Assembly (NCBI GenBank): GCA_027574665.1
Contig: CM050656.1
Span: forward strand, 12,227,501-12,291,500
Direction of reading: 5' to 3'
Length of the DNA: 64,000 nucleotides
DNA from: Rhynochetos jubatus
Taxonomy: Eukaryota > Chordata > Aves > Eurypygiformes > Rhynochetidae
Positions 36,547 through 49,950 of the stretch are shown here, in pieces. Under the pieces are notes generated by a model. The model searched no databases and was not told the origin of the DNA. It saw only the letters and a program-made list of their open reading frames with translations. Every line of letters starts with the position of its first letter. The stretch's first letter is position 1. The translations under genes were made by a program, and so were the position numbers.

Positions 36547-39256
36547 GCTCTATTTCTTCATCTTTTCTTTTTCAAGCAAAGGTTGAATTTATCGTGAATT
36601 TTCAAACAAAACTTTGTTGCATCTTCAAAGTCTACTCGATAATATGGGAGAGACATATAAACACACAGCATCGCAAAGTGTCTAGCAAAGCACAGAGCCC
36701 AGTGGAAAAAACACTCTTCCTTTTAATTAAATACTGCTGAAAAATCCTCAAAGTACACAATATAAAATATATATAAAGACAGTATATTAACTATGTTAGT
36801 ATCATGTTGTTGTGGCCAACCATACTGATCTCATAGACATTTTTTTCATTGACAATGGGAGCTATTTCTTTTCCCTATTTCTACCTTCAAAAAAACCCAA
36901 AACTTTACTTTCTCAGGTTAACACATTCTAATACCCACTATCCTTTTGTTTAAGGGAAGAATGATTCCAGTAAGCTTGCAAAACTTTGAGGGAGTGGTCC
37001 TTCCCCAGTCCAAGTCAAACCCTGGGATGCTTCCTCATTCATGCATCATCCAAGATTTTAGCATCCAAGGCTGTGAGCTGACCATGGCAGCAGGTGAAGA
37101 CATTCACCATCACTCAAGGAGGGGCTTTTTTCTGGCTGTTGTTCAGAAGCATCTAATAGCCCGCCTATTTGCTAAAGTACCTTTGAAAACAGCTTCTGAA
37201 GGAGGAGTTTAAAATGAGGACAGAAGCAGCGGTTCCTACCCACTGCCAAATGGCACACTTGCAGGGTAAGGAAAGCTGGTGTAGAGGCAGCAGGGCAACC
37301 AATGCCAGGGAAAAGCCCCAAATCACATGAATTGTTACAAAAAAGGAGCTTTTCACATGCGCAAGACAAACTCACAGTAATTGCTAAGGTGACTAAATCA
37401 AGCATTCCCAGAGTAGTAACAGAATAAAGAACGACCGTGCACTTCAGCTGAGTCAACTACACACGCATTAAGATACCATCTATAATTAACCGCATGATGA
37501 TATGCTGATCCTCCTGCAGAAATCTCATTTAATTCAATGCAAACATAGATTCTGCTCAGAGAATGATTCAGAATTTGTAGTGAATGAGACTCTTGTCTCT
37601 AGGACCTGGCCAACCTCAAAGAACGACTATAATATAAATATTTAATAATAAAAGCATGCAACCCTTTGCCAAGCACAGATGTTAGAAAGTGACTACAAAT
37701 CCTGGCATTTGGTGGCACGTAGTAATCCACTGGCTGAGTCACTCATGTGACTGATGGACTTTAGTTGTTCAGGAACTATTGACCCTCCGAGAATTAAGAC
37801 CTGTGAATAGTATGGTATTTTCTGTATAAGCACTTTTTTTCCTACACAACCAGTAAATGTTATTTTATTCTTAAAGGTTTATAAATTGTATATGGCTCTG
37901 CTGCTTGGGAAGTCTCTTTACCTGGGAGAAATGGAGGCAGCTGGCCTGTTTCTGTACTGTGGGTGTACTGTGCTATGATATTCTAATTTTGGTAATGATG
38001 TTATGGTTGGTACCAGCGTAACTGAAGTATAGACTCCTCTTGCAACAGATCTTGTTCACGATTCTGGTCCCAAGGAGCCTTAGGTTTTGTTTAAAAAACT
38101 AATTCGTAAACTATGTTGTGTACAGATCTCCTCAGCTTTCCATTCATCCTGGATTTTGTTAACAATCCCTACCTGGATATCAACCTGCTTCTTAAAAGCT
38201 AAAAGACATTCCAAAGGAGAGTTAGCCTAGGCACAGGCAACCAAAAGAAAGCATCTTCCTTCTTGATATTCTCCGTCCTGACAAGCTCAGAGCAACAAGA
38301 CATCTGGTCACGATGGTCATTTCCACGAAGCATCTGTACAGTATCTTTACAACTGTCCATCCCATTCCAGGTGAGAATCCTGGCCACACCAGCCTCCCTA
38401 ATGCTATAGCAAAGCATACATCAGATGTACAGTTCCCACAGAAAACACTTCAAGTACTTCTGACAGCTTTTCTCTCCAAAGTGAACAAATCTGGTTTCAT
38501 TCCATCTCCATGAACTCAAAGAGAAGCCATGAACAGAATCATGTTGCTGTAACCACAACAGAACGGATTATAAGTAACATGTCTGGACACCTACAGGATA
38601 GAGGACACTAAAGTAGGAATACATGAACAAATTAAAGATGCAAAGGCAAATGGACACTATTTATTCATGTCCAACACTTTCCTCCGTACAATGTCATATA
38701 AAATGCAAGTCAAAGCACTGAAGTTTTAATGCAGATCTCCCTTTGTAGAGGGGGTTAGACCTCCAGGTCATTGGTTTAAATGACATCAACTAACACTGCC
38801 AGAACAGATTCTGAACAAATGAAAGATTAAGGAGAAAACAGAGAGAAAACTAATTGCCATCCGAGACTCTCACGAACTGTCAATTAAGTGAACCCTATAA
38901 AGTTATGATCTATGGCAAAATTCGACTACAATGATTATATCACAACAACAGACACAATTAAATTATCTCTGACAATAAAGTCATCAGTGCACAACACATT
39001 ATCCCTTTCAACTCTAAGCAATTCTTTTTTTCCACCAGAAAGTGCATCTACAATGGTACCATCTTGACCGGCAGAAAGCCCTGAATTCAGTGTGTACTTG
39101 GAAAGCATATTTGGTACCCTGACCACACATGGTGAATTTGCAGAACAGCAGCAAATTCCTCTAGGCTGTCACTCATTCTTCTTTCAAAATGTATTTAGTA
39201 TGTTTTATCGCATTTTCAGCTTTTTTTCTAGCTCCCTTGCTACTGGGAATAAAATA

Positions 39257-39333
39257 ATCATAGAATAATTCAGGCTGGAAGGAAACTCAGCAGGTCATCA
39301 GGTCCATTCTCAAAGCAGTGCCAGCTTTACTTC
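39257..39333 (-). mobile_element. Old, degenerate CR1 fragment
   Basis: 'aatcatagaataattcaggc' then 'tggaaggaaactcagcaggt', 'catcaggtccattctcaaag' and 'cagtgccagcttta' match the terminus of the older CR1 type, where 'cctcagaaggtcatctagtc' and 'caaagcagggccagctt' are usual. About 77 bp survive with many substitutions, which makes it older than the other copies. Confidence 0.75.
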
Positions 39334-40109
39334 CAACCAACAACAAACTAAAAATTGGGAGGAAAAATGCAACCTAAAACCAACAAAGGACAATACAGCT
39401 TAAAAAAAAAGTGATTTTATCTATGTATAGTACTTGCTTTTTTTATTCCTTAACTTAACCTCATAGTATTTACCTTAATCATGCTGAGCAAGCATACAAG
39501 CCTTTCCAGAAGCTGACTTTATGGTTTTGAAAGGCAAACAGGCAGATTTAGGGTGTTGTATAAATATTTTTTAAAGTAGTCAACAAAATCTTCCTTTAAT
39601 CAAAAAAATGGAGAGTTTTTATCATGGGGAGGTTTTAATCAAAAAAAAAAAAATAGGGTTTTGGAAGCCCTGCAGCAGGTAAAAACTTCACTTGGCCTTG
39701 TACTCAAGTCTAAGAAGGAGGCCATGCCTCAGAGAAGCAGGTAAGTCAGCAAAGAGAAGGAAAAAAGGGTGTAAGAGACTTGAGGGGAAGGAGGACTCAA
39801 TGGGACTTGCTAAAAGCAACAAAGAAAAGGACAGTGAACACAGAAGGCAGAATAGGAAGAGCAAGACTAGAGCCGTGGTTTGAACACAGCACAGACTGCT
39901 AGCCCATGCTGGTATAGCCAAAAGTGTGTGGGCAGTCAATGGATGAGTTCAGTAAATCAGACATTATAAAATATGCAAAGTAGTCTGGGAAAAAAAACCA
40001 ACCACCAAAATCAGACTACTTAAAACTTAAAAGCCATTCTTCTCACACCAACACCGAGATGTTAATTCGTTACTTCACAATTTTGGATTAATCTCTTCGC
40101 TTTGACTTA

Positions 40110-40594
40110 GAATCACAGAATGGTTTGGGTTGGAAGGGACCTTAAAGCCCATCCAGTTCCAACCCCCCTGCCAGGGGCAGGGACACCCTCCACTAGACCA
40201 GGTTGCTCCAAGCCTCATCCAGCCTGGCCTTGGACACTGCCAGGGATGGGGCATCCACAGCTTCTCTGGGCAACCTGTCCCAGTGCCTCACCACCCTCTC
40301 CGGGAAGAATTTCTTCCTGATATCCAATCTAAACCTCCCCGCTTTCAGTTTAAACCCATTACCTCTTGTCCTGTCACTACAGGCCCTTGTAAAAAGCCCC
40401 CTCAGCTTCCTTGTCAGCCCCTTCAGGCTCTGGAAGGTGCTATAAGGTCCCCCCGGAGCCTTCTCTTCTCCAGGCTGAACAAGCCCAACTCTCCCAGCCT
40501 GTCCCCATGGCAGAGGGGCTCCAGCCCTCAGAGCATCTTCGTGGCCTCCTCTGGACTCGTTCCAACCGGCCTATATCCTTCTTATGTTGAGGGC
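40110..40594 (-). mobile_element. CR1 LINE, 3' end with partial ORF2
   Basis: About 485 bp of reverse CR1, from the terminal 'gaatcacagaatggtttggg' through 'ccctgccaggggcagggaca', 'gatatccaatctaaacctcc', 'ggaccttatagcac'-type sequence and the ORF2 end, to 'ccttcttatgttga'. The 173-codon plus-strand frame (40130-40651) and the 80-codon frame (40203-40445) are antisense shadows. It is close in sequence to the copy at 16458-17191, so it is probably the same subfamily. Confidence 0.95.
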
Positions 40595-43396
40595 ATACTT
40601 CTAAATGTATCAACCGAAGGTAACGTATCATCTCATCCTCCAGTCTTGTAAGGGTACAGTAAGCTACTGTCTCTAAATCGCAAAGATGTGCCAGTACAGA
40701 AAATTCAGTAAAGAAAAATGGCAACTGTGTAATGAGCACGGGTTCCAGGCAGTACGCACCAAAACCCGCACAGAACGCTACAATAAATGAGACCAGAGTG
40801 AAACCTTGACCAGCTATTCACGCAGTCAATGCCATCCTTCCCGCACAATGAATGAGATACAGAGCCTTTAGGGGAATAAAGCCAAAACCACAAAACAATA
40901 TTCCTTCTCTCTCATACATGTTCTACAGCACATTTTTGCCAGATGAATTACTGTATATGAGTTTATGTACCCAGCTTCTTCTGTAGAAGAAGCTCCTACT
41001 TAGAGACTCTCATTTCCTGCAAACAGCAGTTCCCATCACGCTCACAAGGCTTTTATTTCATTATGGAAGCTCCCAAGATGCTCAGCAAGACCAAAAAAAC
41101 TTTAACGTTACACCCTATACGTACCATGACACTTTCTAAACGTTAAGAATGGTTTTTATATTAACATGACACTTTGTAGAGGGGACGCATCCTCAAGTCA
41201 TTCAAAGCCACTGGATTGCTTCAGAGCCTATTTAAGCAGTAGAGGCAGAAGGTTTCTAGTAGTCTTTTTGTTCCCAATACCAAACCTTCCGCGAGGCTGT
41301 TGACCTCCAACGGAGTCGCTGGTGACCCCTAGTGTTAAAAAGTTCATTCTTAATTTGACCCATCTATGGCAAAACACATGATGAGTATCATCCTTCAGCG
41401 CTTTGTTGTTCTTCTGACATAGGAAATGGTCACTGCCTCGTGTCGAGGTTCTTTCCACTCCAGTTCACAGACAAAAATAGTTACATCCATTTTCAAAGAA
41501 ACGAGTGGAAAGGAAATAAGTACTGCAGATTGACATTCCTAATGTTTAACACATTTCTTCTCATTTGGAAGATTAACAGTAGGATACCCAGAGCAGACTG
41601 ACAGTCATGGCTTCAGGTGGACATTTATAGCCTCTTGGTCAGTCGTTAAGGAATTAATGACTGTGAACCACAATCCATGTCAGTCAGCAAAGCCTACTGT
41701 AAGGAATGGTGTGGTAATTGCCAGGTTGCTGCAGGACTTGGCTGTCCCAGGCAGAAGTCTATAGCCCAGTGAGCCAACTGCCCAAGTGACATAAAAGGTG
41801 TTTACAACAGAAATGTGTAACTACAGAAACAAAGAAGTGTCCTACTGTTCTACTTACAATTTTGAGTCCAGGTTCAGGAGAAAGCCCAGTTTGTCATATT
41901 CTGGAAAACAAAAGCAAGGGACACAATATCATAAAAACTGCAAGTGTCTCCTCTGCGAAAGGCACCAAAACCCAAAAAGCAGCATGTTCTTACGGAAGGG
42001 CAATAATTATTTCTAACTGAGAATAGCTATATCGTAACTTCCAGTCACTAGCAGCTGTTATCATAGATTGTTGTTACTTTAAGGTATTCCCTAATCAACA
42101 TTTCTGAGTCTCCAGGAAATACTAAAGCCAGAGAAAGTGTGGATATTCATTAATTTAGAAATCATTAGAATTTACCAAGATATCTGTAGTCATAAAAACA
42201 AAGCACTGCTGAAACCACATATGCAGTGATATACAAAGCTTTCCTGCTTGCGATAGAAATAATTTTGCCAGTAATTTGATGACAAACACTCCTCCTAGGT
42301 CTGGATGCGGTAGAGCTTTGACATTTTTCTTGGTTCCTTCTCTATTCCAACCAACAACTTCATAATCAAGCAGCCCTTCTTCAAGAGAAAGTCATTCACG
42401 ATGGCAAAAATGCTTCAAAGTTCAGGTGATGATGTTCAAGGGCAAATGCAGTCGCAGTTTATGCCGCAAAGAGGGAACAGCTACAGAAACAAAGTTATCA
42501 CTCAGAACATCTGTAACTCCTGTATAAAGCAAGCTTTGCATTCGGCATCTCTGAATACATCTCATAAAACAAACAATACAACTATTAGAATTCATGTGAG
42601 ATACACAAGAAAAACTAAAAGGTCTAGTGTCCTTCTTGCGTTGGGTTAAGCCCAGGGACCGCCTCACACTGAGAAGCACTGGGTCTCTCTACCATACAAT
42701 AAAACATCAATACAAACAGAGAAGTAATAGATAATCCCTCCGGAGCTTAATGATCAGGGTATTAAAAGAAACGAGAAAAAAAACCCCTCACAGCCTTTTA
42801 GAAAGAGCTCAGTGAAAAGAGAGAAGCTCGCTTTCATTGTGAAACACCCCCGGAATTTCTGCTGCAGCAGTGTATCTATGTACACACCAAGCTTCTCGTG
42901 CTGTCACTTACCCGCAGAACAGGAAAGCCTAAACAAAAAGATTGCACCAGATAGGTCAGCATAAGCTCTGCCATTGATTTCAATCGCATTAAGTTTTAAT
43001 TCCCGAGCCAAGGGAAGAATTATGTTTGATATGACTTAGGTAACAGAAGTTGCAGAACATGTGCACACTTGATATTGGCACAGACTACCTGTTCCCTGCC
43101 AGCACCCATGTGCCACCCACCATTCCCGCTGAACTCGCTGGTAGAAATGCACCTGTGCATCTCTCCCTCCACCTTTCACATACTGACAGATGTGCTTCCC
43201 CCATGCGCTGCTTTCCTCAGAGCATTCTCCCAGTTAATTCCTCCTACAAGAAATTATTTCCTGTCCAACCTTACCTCCTCCGCATGTAGGACCATACATA
43301 AGAAGGTATCTGTTCTGGGAAAAAAATACATGCCTTGAATTTTCATTTACCCTTCCTCCTTCTAAAACCAACATACTGAGCAAACAGCAACAGAGA

Positions 43397-43410
43397 TTTT
43401 TTTTTTTTTT
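43397..43410. repeat. T14 homopolymer with adjacent A/C-rich patch
   Basis: Fourteen T, followed within 10 bp by A6-C5-A6-C3 type low-complexity sequence up to about 43450. Confidence 0.85.
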
Positions 43411-46400
43411 AATTCTTAAAAAACCCCCAAAAAACCCAACAAAAAACCCACACACCATAACAACACAACATCTACAGTCACTGGCCAACCTGTCATCAGT
43501 CTTCTCCCAAAGCTAATATTCCCTTCTTCCCAACAGGAAATACAAGAAGAGGAAATGCAATAAGAGATACATCACCTCATAACTACACCATCATCCCAGG
43601 CTTTCTACTAACTCAGCACTTAGTGAGCTTTGCAGCCAAAGCACCAGAAAGCGCACACGCAGTAAAGGCAACGGCAATGTAAATGTGAGTTGCAATGTTT
43701 CACAAGATTTACCTGGTTTGTCACACGCATTTCACCTTCCCTAGGATTAAAGTGGTTACGTGTGATCTTCACTGATGACTACTAACAGAGGTATAAAGTA
43801 ATCTTGTAAAATTATGTGTCAACTATCTCACGACAGGCACTTCCCAGAAAAAATGTATGAAGTGCAGCAAAACAAAATAACATTCCTGCTTTCCAACTAG
43901 GACAGGTGTGTTCTTGATTTTCAGTATGGTGTAAATTATCCTTTCAGGCTATAGCATCAAACCAGAAGCATCTACGCTCCCTTCTCTCACTGGCTGGTGA
44001 AACGTGTCAACTACTGTGGGCAGGGAAATGCTGCCCTCCCCACAGGCCATCTTGCACTCACTGGGACTTCTGGAAGTCACAGCATTACTACTGGCTTGGA
44101 AGTGAATTTTTATCACACGCTGCTCCCCGAAGACAGACACTAGGAGCCTCTAAATGACAGATTCAAGTTAGCTTCCTTTTAGCAAAAGTCAGGGTCTTGT
44201 TACAGACTTCAGTGTCATTTATCTGTATCACAACGAATACAGGGGCCAAAAGTCACTGCTACACACAAGAGTTCAGCCCACATGCTTGGTGGAAGTAGTC
44301 TGGATTCACAAAATACAGATAAACCCCCAAATACCTGGAGAAAGCCAAACACCCATAGCCCAGCTCGAGGGCTATGACAATCCTTGACATGAGTTATGGA
44401 TTTAATTTAAAATACCATAAAACACAGACTCACTAACTCAAAGACAAGTACACCTGAATGTCAAGGACAGTATGGTCAGGGTGTGATGATCACAGGAGAT
44501 GGACTGAGCTGATCACACAGCTCACTGCTAGAGAAAGGGGCAATCCTGCTCCTACCCTTCCCTCCCTTGACAACACTGGTTGCAAGAGCCTGCCTTGGCA
44601 CTGATGGAACCCCTCTGTGCCCTAACCTACAGGTTGCTTCCACCTCCCATCACCTTAGTTTACAGCCTTACTCATCCAGTTAACGAGCTGATACATAATA
44701 AACACAAAGAAGAGATACAATATTAGACAAAATGGAACAAACCAGCTAGAGAACAAGGTAGAAACACTCCAGCATCTCCACCAAGAACTGGCTTGGACCA
44801 GCTGGCCATGTTAACTGTGGGCTGGTGTTGGCCCCTGCCAACATCATCACCATGACCCTCCATCAGGGGTGTCTGCACTGAAGTGCGATGCAGAGCTGCC
44901 AATGGCACTGTAAAACTCGCTTCAGGTCTAACCAGGTTGGTAGGTCTGACCCACCAACCTCCAGACGAGGCGTTGATATGGCTGTGTGGAACAGGGTTTT
45001 CTTTTTTTAAAACCAAAAATGAGTAAAGGTAATAAGGAACTTACTTAGCAACCACTAGAACATCATGGAAGAATTTGAACGAGGCTTTAAGTTCTCAGCC
45101 CGTAAGAGACAGAAAGGCCCATGAGAGACAACAGCAACAGTATTAAAAGAGAGGAAGGCAATCGAAGGACCACACACCCCTTGTGCTAGGAAGCCACAGA
45201 TCCCGGCTGACAATGTGCTACAGTAGCGTACAGAAGCACAAAAATGAATGAACATGGGAAATGAAGTTTCATCAAGCCCCATAAGAACAAGATGTCTCCT
45301 TAGGTCAGAAATAAAATGCATTTCTACATTTCCAGGAAGATCCTAATTGAATAAAAATCTAATAACTGCCAACAATTTTATAATAAAGCATGTAATTAGG
45401 GTTATATGAACAGAAGTACAGCCAAGCATAGCAATTTCTATAAATGATGCAAAACCTGTGCCAAATCCAGTGCTGGCATTAGCATGGAAATTTCTCCCCA
45501 AGTATCCAACAGAAATCCAGCTACCAGGCAGCAAGTGAGAAACGCATTGTCTAACGTCTGTAAACTCCACGCAGACCACCCAAAAGCAACAAAGCACAGT
45601 ATACAGTATCAAGTTTTCAAATTGCATTTTGCGTCTGTAGCCAATTTAGCTACATACAAGCAATACGCAAAATTTTCCCCTTATGCTACTAATAACAAAT
45701 CAACAATCCAGGAATTGACTCACTGGTTTTATCCTTCCAAACTACCCGTCAATGATTTCACTGATGACTTGACTACTATTCCTTTAGCATCTAGCTACTC
45801 AGAAGCACAGTACAAGTAACTCTGCCCACAGAAACAGAAAATTAACGTAAACTTTTTAAAAAGATGGGCTACACGCAGCTCCCGTGTTCAACTAGTAATT
45901 AATTGCAAGTACGGGAGGGAAGGCAGAACGTTCAATTTTAGCTATTTTCTTCAAAATGTTTGTGTTTGTCAAAGAAATTGGTATGACACTCAGGAGACAG
46001 CAGTCCTGTCAAGAACAGCTCAGACCACCCTGATACATCTCATCCTGTGCAGTGAAGTTTGGTCTCTGTGGAACTGAGGCTGCAGCTGAACGAAGCCTTG
46101 GTCACTGTTCACATGCAGGTTCTACATCTGCGGCAAAGGCCAGGTAAAATGACTTGCCCTGCAATAAAAAAAGGTCAAACACCTCACATTCACCTAAGAC
46201 TCAGAAAACACATATGGAGAGTTAAGGAAGTTCAGCTGATGTAAAGTAATTCTGCTAGAACTCAGGAGACAAGAAAGAATTAAGTCATATGCATATTATA
46301 GTCATATGCAATGGATCAAGTGAAGAGGATAAAAGAAAGGTTTTCTTTCAGGGTTAAAAAAATACCAATCAGGGTTACTGAGCAACAATGAAAGTACTGG

Positions 46401-49400
46401 ACAAACAAGGACTTAATGGTGCATCCTTTCATTAGGATTTTCAACTTTAACCTCTTCAGTGATGGAACTTAGTGATGAAAGTGTTCTTTTCTGAGGCTAT
46501 TTAAGTAACTGCAAAAAAATAAGAAGATTGTAAAGCTAAGTTGGGAAGGGGTAGAGTTAAGGTCACCTGGGCTCTGTAGCCCTTTCCCTGCATGGACAGC
46601 AAGCCCTTCTCCTGAAGTCGTTGTTCCAGTTTCTTCCCCATCCCCATTTACTCTTTTGCTTAGAAGTCTAACAGCCTTTTTCTCCAGGTTATCCAAGTAA
46701 CACCAGGGAGAACCCCAAGTGCCCTGGCAAGATAAAGCCCAGTCCTTTGTGCCTTTCCATACTCGGCAAAAATACACAGAAGGAGCAGAACTGACATCTG
46801 TGAAGATAACTGCTTAACCCTTGCAGCCCAGTGCTAGAAGCATGCCTCCCCAAGCCCTGGCTGCATGGAACCTGCTGCCCATTCGACATTTCAACAGTGC
46901 TATGTGAAAAAATTATTCTTCAAGAGCTTTAACGCAGCCTCATTTAGGCTTCCTTCTTTCTGGGAAGCAAAAGAAGATACTACTCCTTCTACTTGGAGCG
47001 TCTGGTCTAGAGAACCAGAACCAAAGCAAGAAGTACAGAGAACATTTGGTAACTGCTGGTACAGTATTTTCTTGTGAGGCTGGGGAGAGCGGGGAGGGGT
47101 TGCTATTCTGTTCTCAGAAAGCTTGAATAACTTCAATTTTTATGAAAACATAATAAAAGTGAAACACACTCCTCCTTCCCTTCCCCCTAGAATATTTCAG
47201 CCAAAATGGTTAAAAATGGGCAACATTCTGACCAGCAAAAAAAAAGGAGAACCATAGAGTGATTCTCAACATGAGCAGCAAAACTTAGAATTTCACTTCT
47301 GTTAAAAATGCTCATAGACCGTGCAAACTGATCTAAAGACACTGATCTGCTGCACCAAGCCCAATGTTCATTTTCCCCATACTGCACCTGATGAAAACAG
47401 CTGCATCTGATGGAAATGGATACACCAAGCACTATCAGCACAACTGAAATACAAACCTGGGAGTTCAAAGCAGGGAAGGGGGAAATCTGCCTCCAGTCAC
47501 AAACCCCTGCGTGCCTCGGTGACACCTAAAATCATGAGGATACTACTTATTGTTTCAGATTTAGCAGTAAAAGGAAGTAATTTCCAGCTCTGTACCTTTG
47601 AGTTGGGGTTTTTTTTTGCCTCCCTGTAATTCCTGATGGGGGCCCCCAAAGACATCTGGCCTGGCTTTACAGCCTGAGGAAAGCAATACACCAGAGGGAT
47701 CTCCTTCATTAGACACTGCAGTCACATTATTCATCCCCCAGGCACAGAAAGAACAAATAAGCAATCACTTGCTGATAGTGCTGTGTGGGTCATTCATCAG
47801 GAAGGTCTTTTGCCTGCTTGTCTTACCTCCAAAATAGGTATAGCAAAACAAAAAAAGAGGTCATTCTAGCATACTACATTTTGAAAGGCTCTGGTTACCT
47901 TAACATGGACCATATAACTTTTTTTTTTTCTTAATAAAGCTATAGCAACCTCCACGGGTAGAAATGCAACAGACTGCTTTAAGCTGAATTTATGAAAGAC
48001 TGCAATAGGAAGATGAAAAATTTCCTATGAACTGCATATGCCCTCTTCCTTTTCCCAGGGAGTCATCTCTTTGAAGCCAGACTGCAACTTTTGCTAAACA
48101 AACAGCTGTTTCATTTACTACCACGTATTCACTTGGCTAATGGAGTTAATGTTGCCTTAATGAATCTTCCGACATATCTTTATTTTAGAAATTGTATCCT
48201 ATTTCCTAATAAAAGTCAAGAGCAATATTAACAAAATGGTAATCTATATCGGCTTTCAGTGACTTAACAAGGTGTACTGACTTGATGCAGATAGATGCCA
48301 CATGACAGAGAAAAATTCCATTAAAATATTTTTGTTCTGAGGTATTCTTTAAACCACTTCTTGGCATTCGCACCTCAATTCATTCACAGCTGTATTTTCA
48401 ACTGGAGGAACAGAGCATTAATAAGACGACAGATGATGATGCTGAACATGCTGGCAAAGTCACGTAAGGACTATGCAACCAATACGTGACAGTCATTGGC
48501 AAAGATTCAGGCAGCTCCCACAGTCTACAGCTCAAAGAAATAAAGAATGAAGTAGAACTTCATTAATCAAAAATGAAAAAGGTAAAGCAGTTTTGCAGAA
48601 TAAAGCCACTAAAACCAGCAGGAAAAAAAAAAATCTTTCCCATTTATCTTCTACTTTACAGAATGCAGAAAAATGCAGCGTATTAAGTTCACCTCTCCTT
48701 TCCCATCACTGCCACGTAGCAGATAGTCAGAACTGCCATTTAGGGGGGAAAGAAACCAACACAAAAAACCCAACACAGTAGAACCACATCAGCTCCAAAC
48801 ATAAACTAAAATTGTTTTCCTCAAACCAAGAGTATCTACCAGAGCCACAAAAATTCTATCAATTAACATAATATCTAAATTAATTACCACTAACTAACCT
48901 AGAAATCTGGGAAAGATCAGCATGTGCAATTGTAGCCACCTCTACTAATAAATTCTCATTGAGAAAGCTGAAGAACAGCGAGTCATCTTCTGCAAGTCAC
49001 CCAGGTGCTTCTCTCATGCTAGGAAGCCATCACTATTCTACCAATGTGACACCTGACAATTCCAGTTGTATTCCTATTCCTGGCCTCCATCCATACCACT
49101 GTCCGTCCAAAACGTAGGAAAGTAATCACCAAATTCACTCTGGAGTTGTATTTAGGAGGATGGACACAGGGTTCTTCTCATCCTTCACAAAATGCTTATC
49201 TGAGCATCTTCAGCAGCTGAAGAAAACAGAGAAAGTTTCCTTCACAGTTCTTGCAGCTTCTCCCAAAATGGTTACGGACTTTAGCATAAGGAATTACTAA
49301 CAGCAAACTCCTAAATAAGCATGGATTTAAACTCTCAGATAACAACCGCACTATCATTGTGAACTCAGCATCTGGAAGCACGAGCTTGCACGTGGGCTTT

Positions 49401-49931
49401 CACAAACACGTGAGCCGCAGCAGATACAATACTCTAAACCAAATTTTAAAGGCTCCGTTTTCTTTGCGTAAGTCAAGCTAAACTTTTGATAATGGTTAAG
49501 AATTAAACTTAAAAAGAAAAAAGCAACAACAACAAAGTTAAAACATTCCAACAGTTTGAGCAAGACCTAGATAACACTTGGTTGCTTGAGAAGGTATGTT
49601 AGAACTACCGTGTTTTAAGCCTGCAGTGAGCACAACTGCTGTACAACCCGTGGCCAGTCCTGCAATCTAACATGTCTAAAACCAGCGTAAGTCTACAGCC
49701 AGAAGGTATCCAGAACCTCAGTATTTCCAGCAAGCACATCAGCAGATGGGAAAGTTGGACATTCAATGCACTCCTACCCTAATGAGGCTTAGAGAAGAAA
49801 AATTTTAACTTGCTTGCTTTCGACACAGGAGGTCGAAAAAGTCTTGAACAAAAATAGCAGGGGTATAAATCTGACTTTCAAGGTCCAATGTTTGATTTGC
49901 TAGCAACAAAGTAAAACAAAGCAACAAGAGA

Positions 49932-49950
49932 GGGAAGGGGGAGGGAGGGG
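49932..49950 (+). repeat. Canonical G-quadruplex motif
   Basis: GGGAAGGGGGAGGGAGGGG: four G-runs of three or more with loops of one or two bases, on the plus strand. It fits the G3+N1-7 rule exactly. No promoter or exon is seen beside it. Confidence 0.85.

Larger units (their letters stand above)
33861..39256. other. Non-coding stretch with G- and C-runs
   Basis: Contains the G20 run (34671-34690) and a C-rich tract (36501-36546). No gene, RNA gene or further interspersed repeat recognised. Confidence 0.5.

Noticed and set aside
40130-40651. 173-codon plus-strand open frame, the longest in the window
   Set aside because: It is the antisense of the CR1 at 40110-40594 and has no independent protein features.
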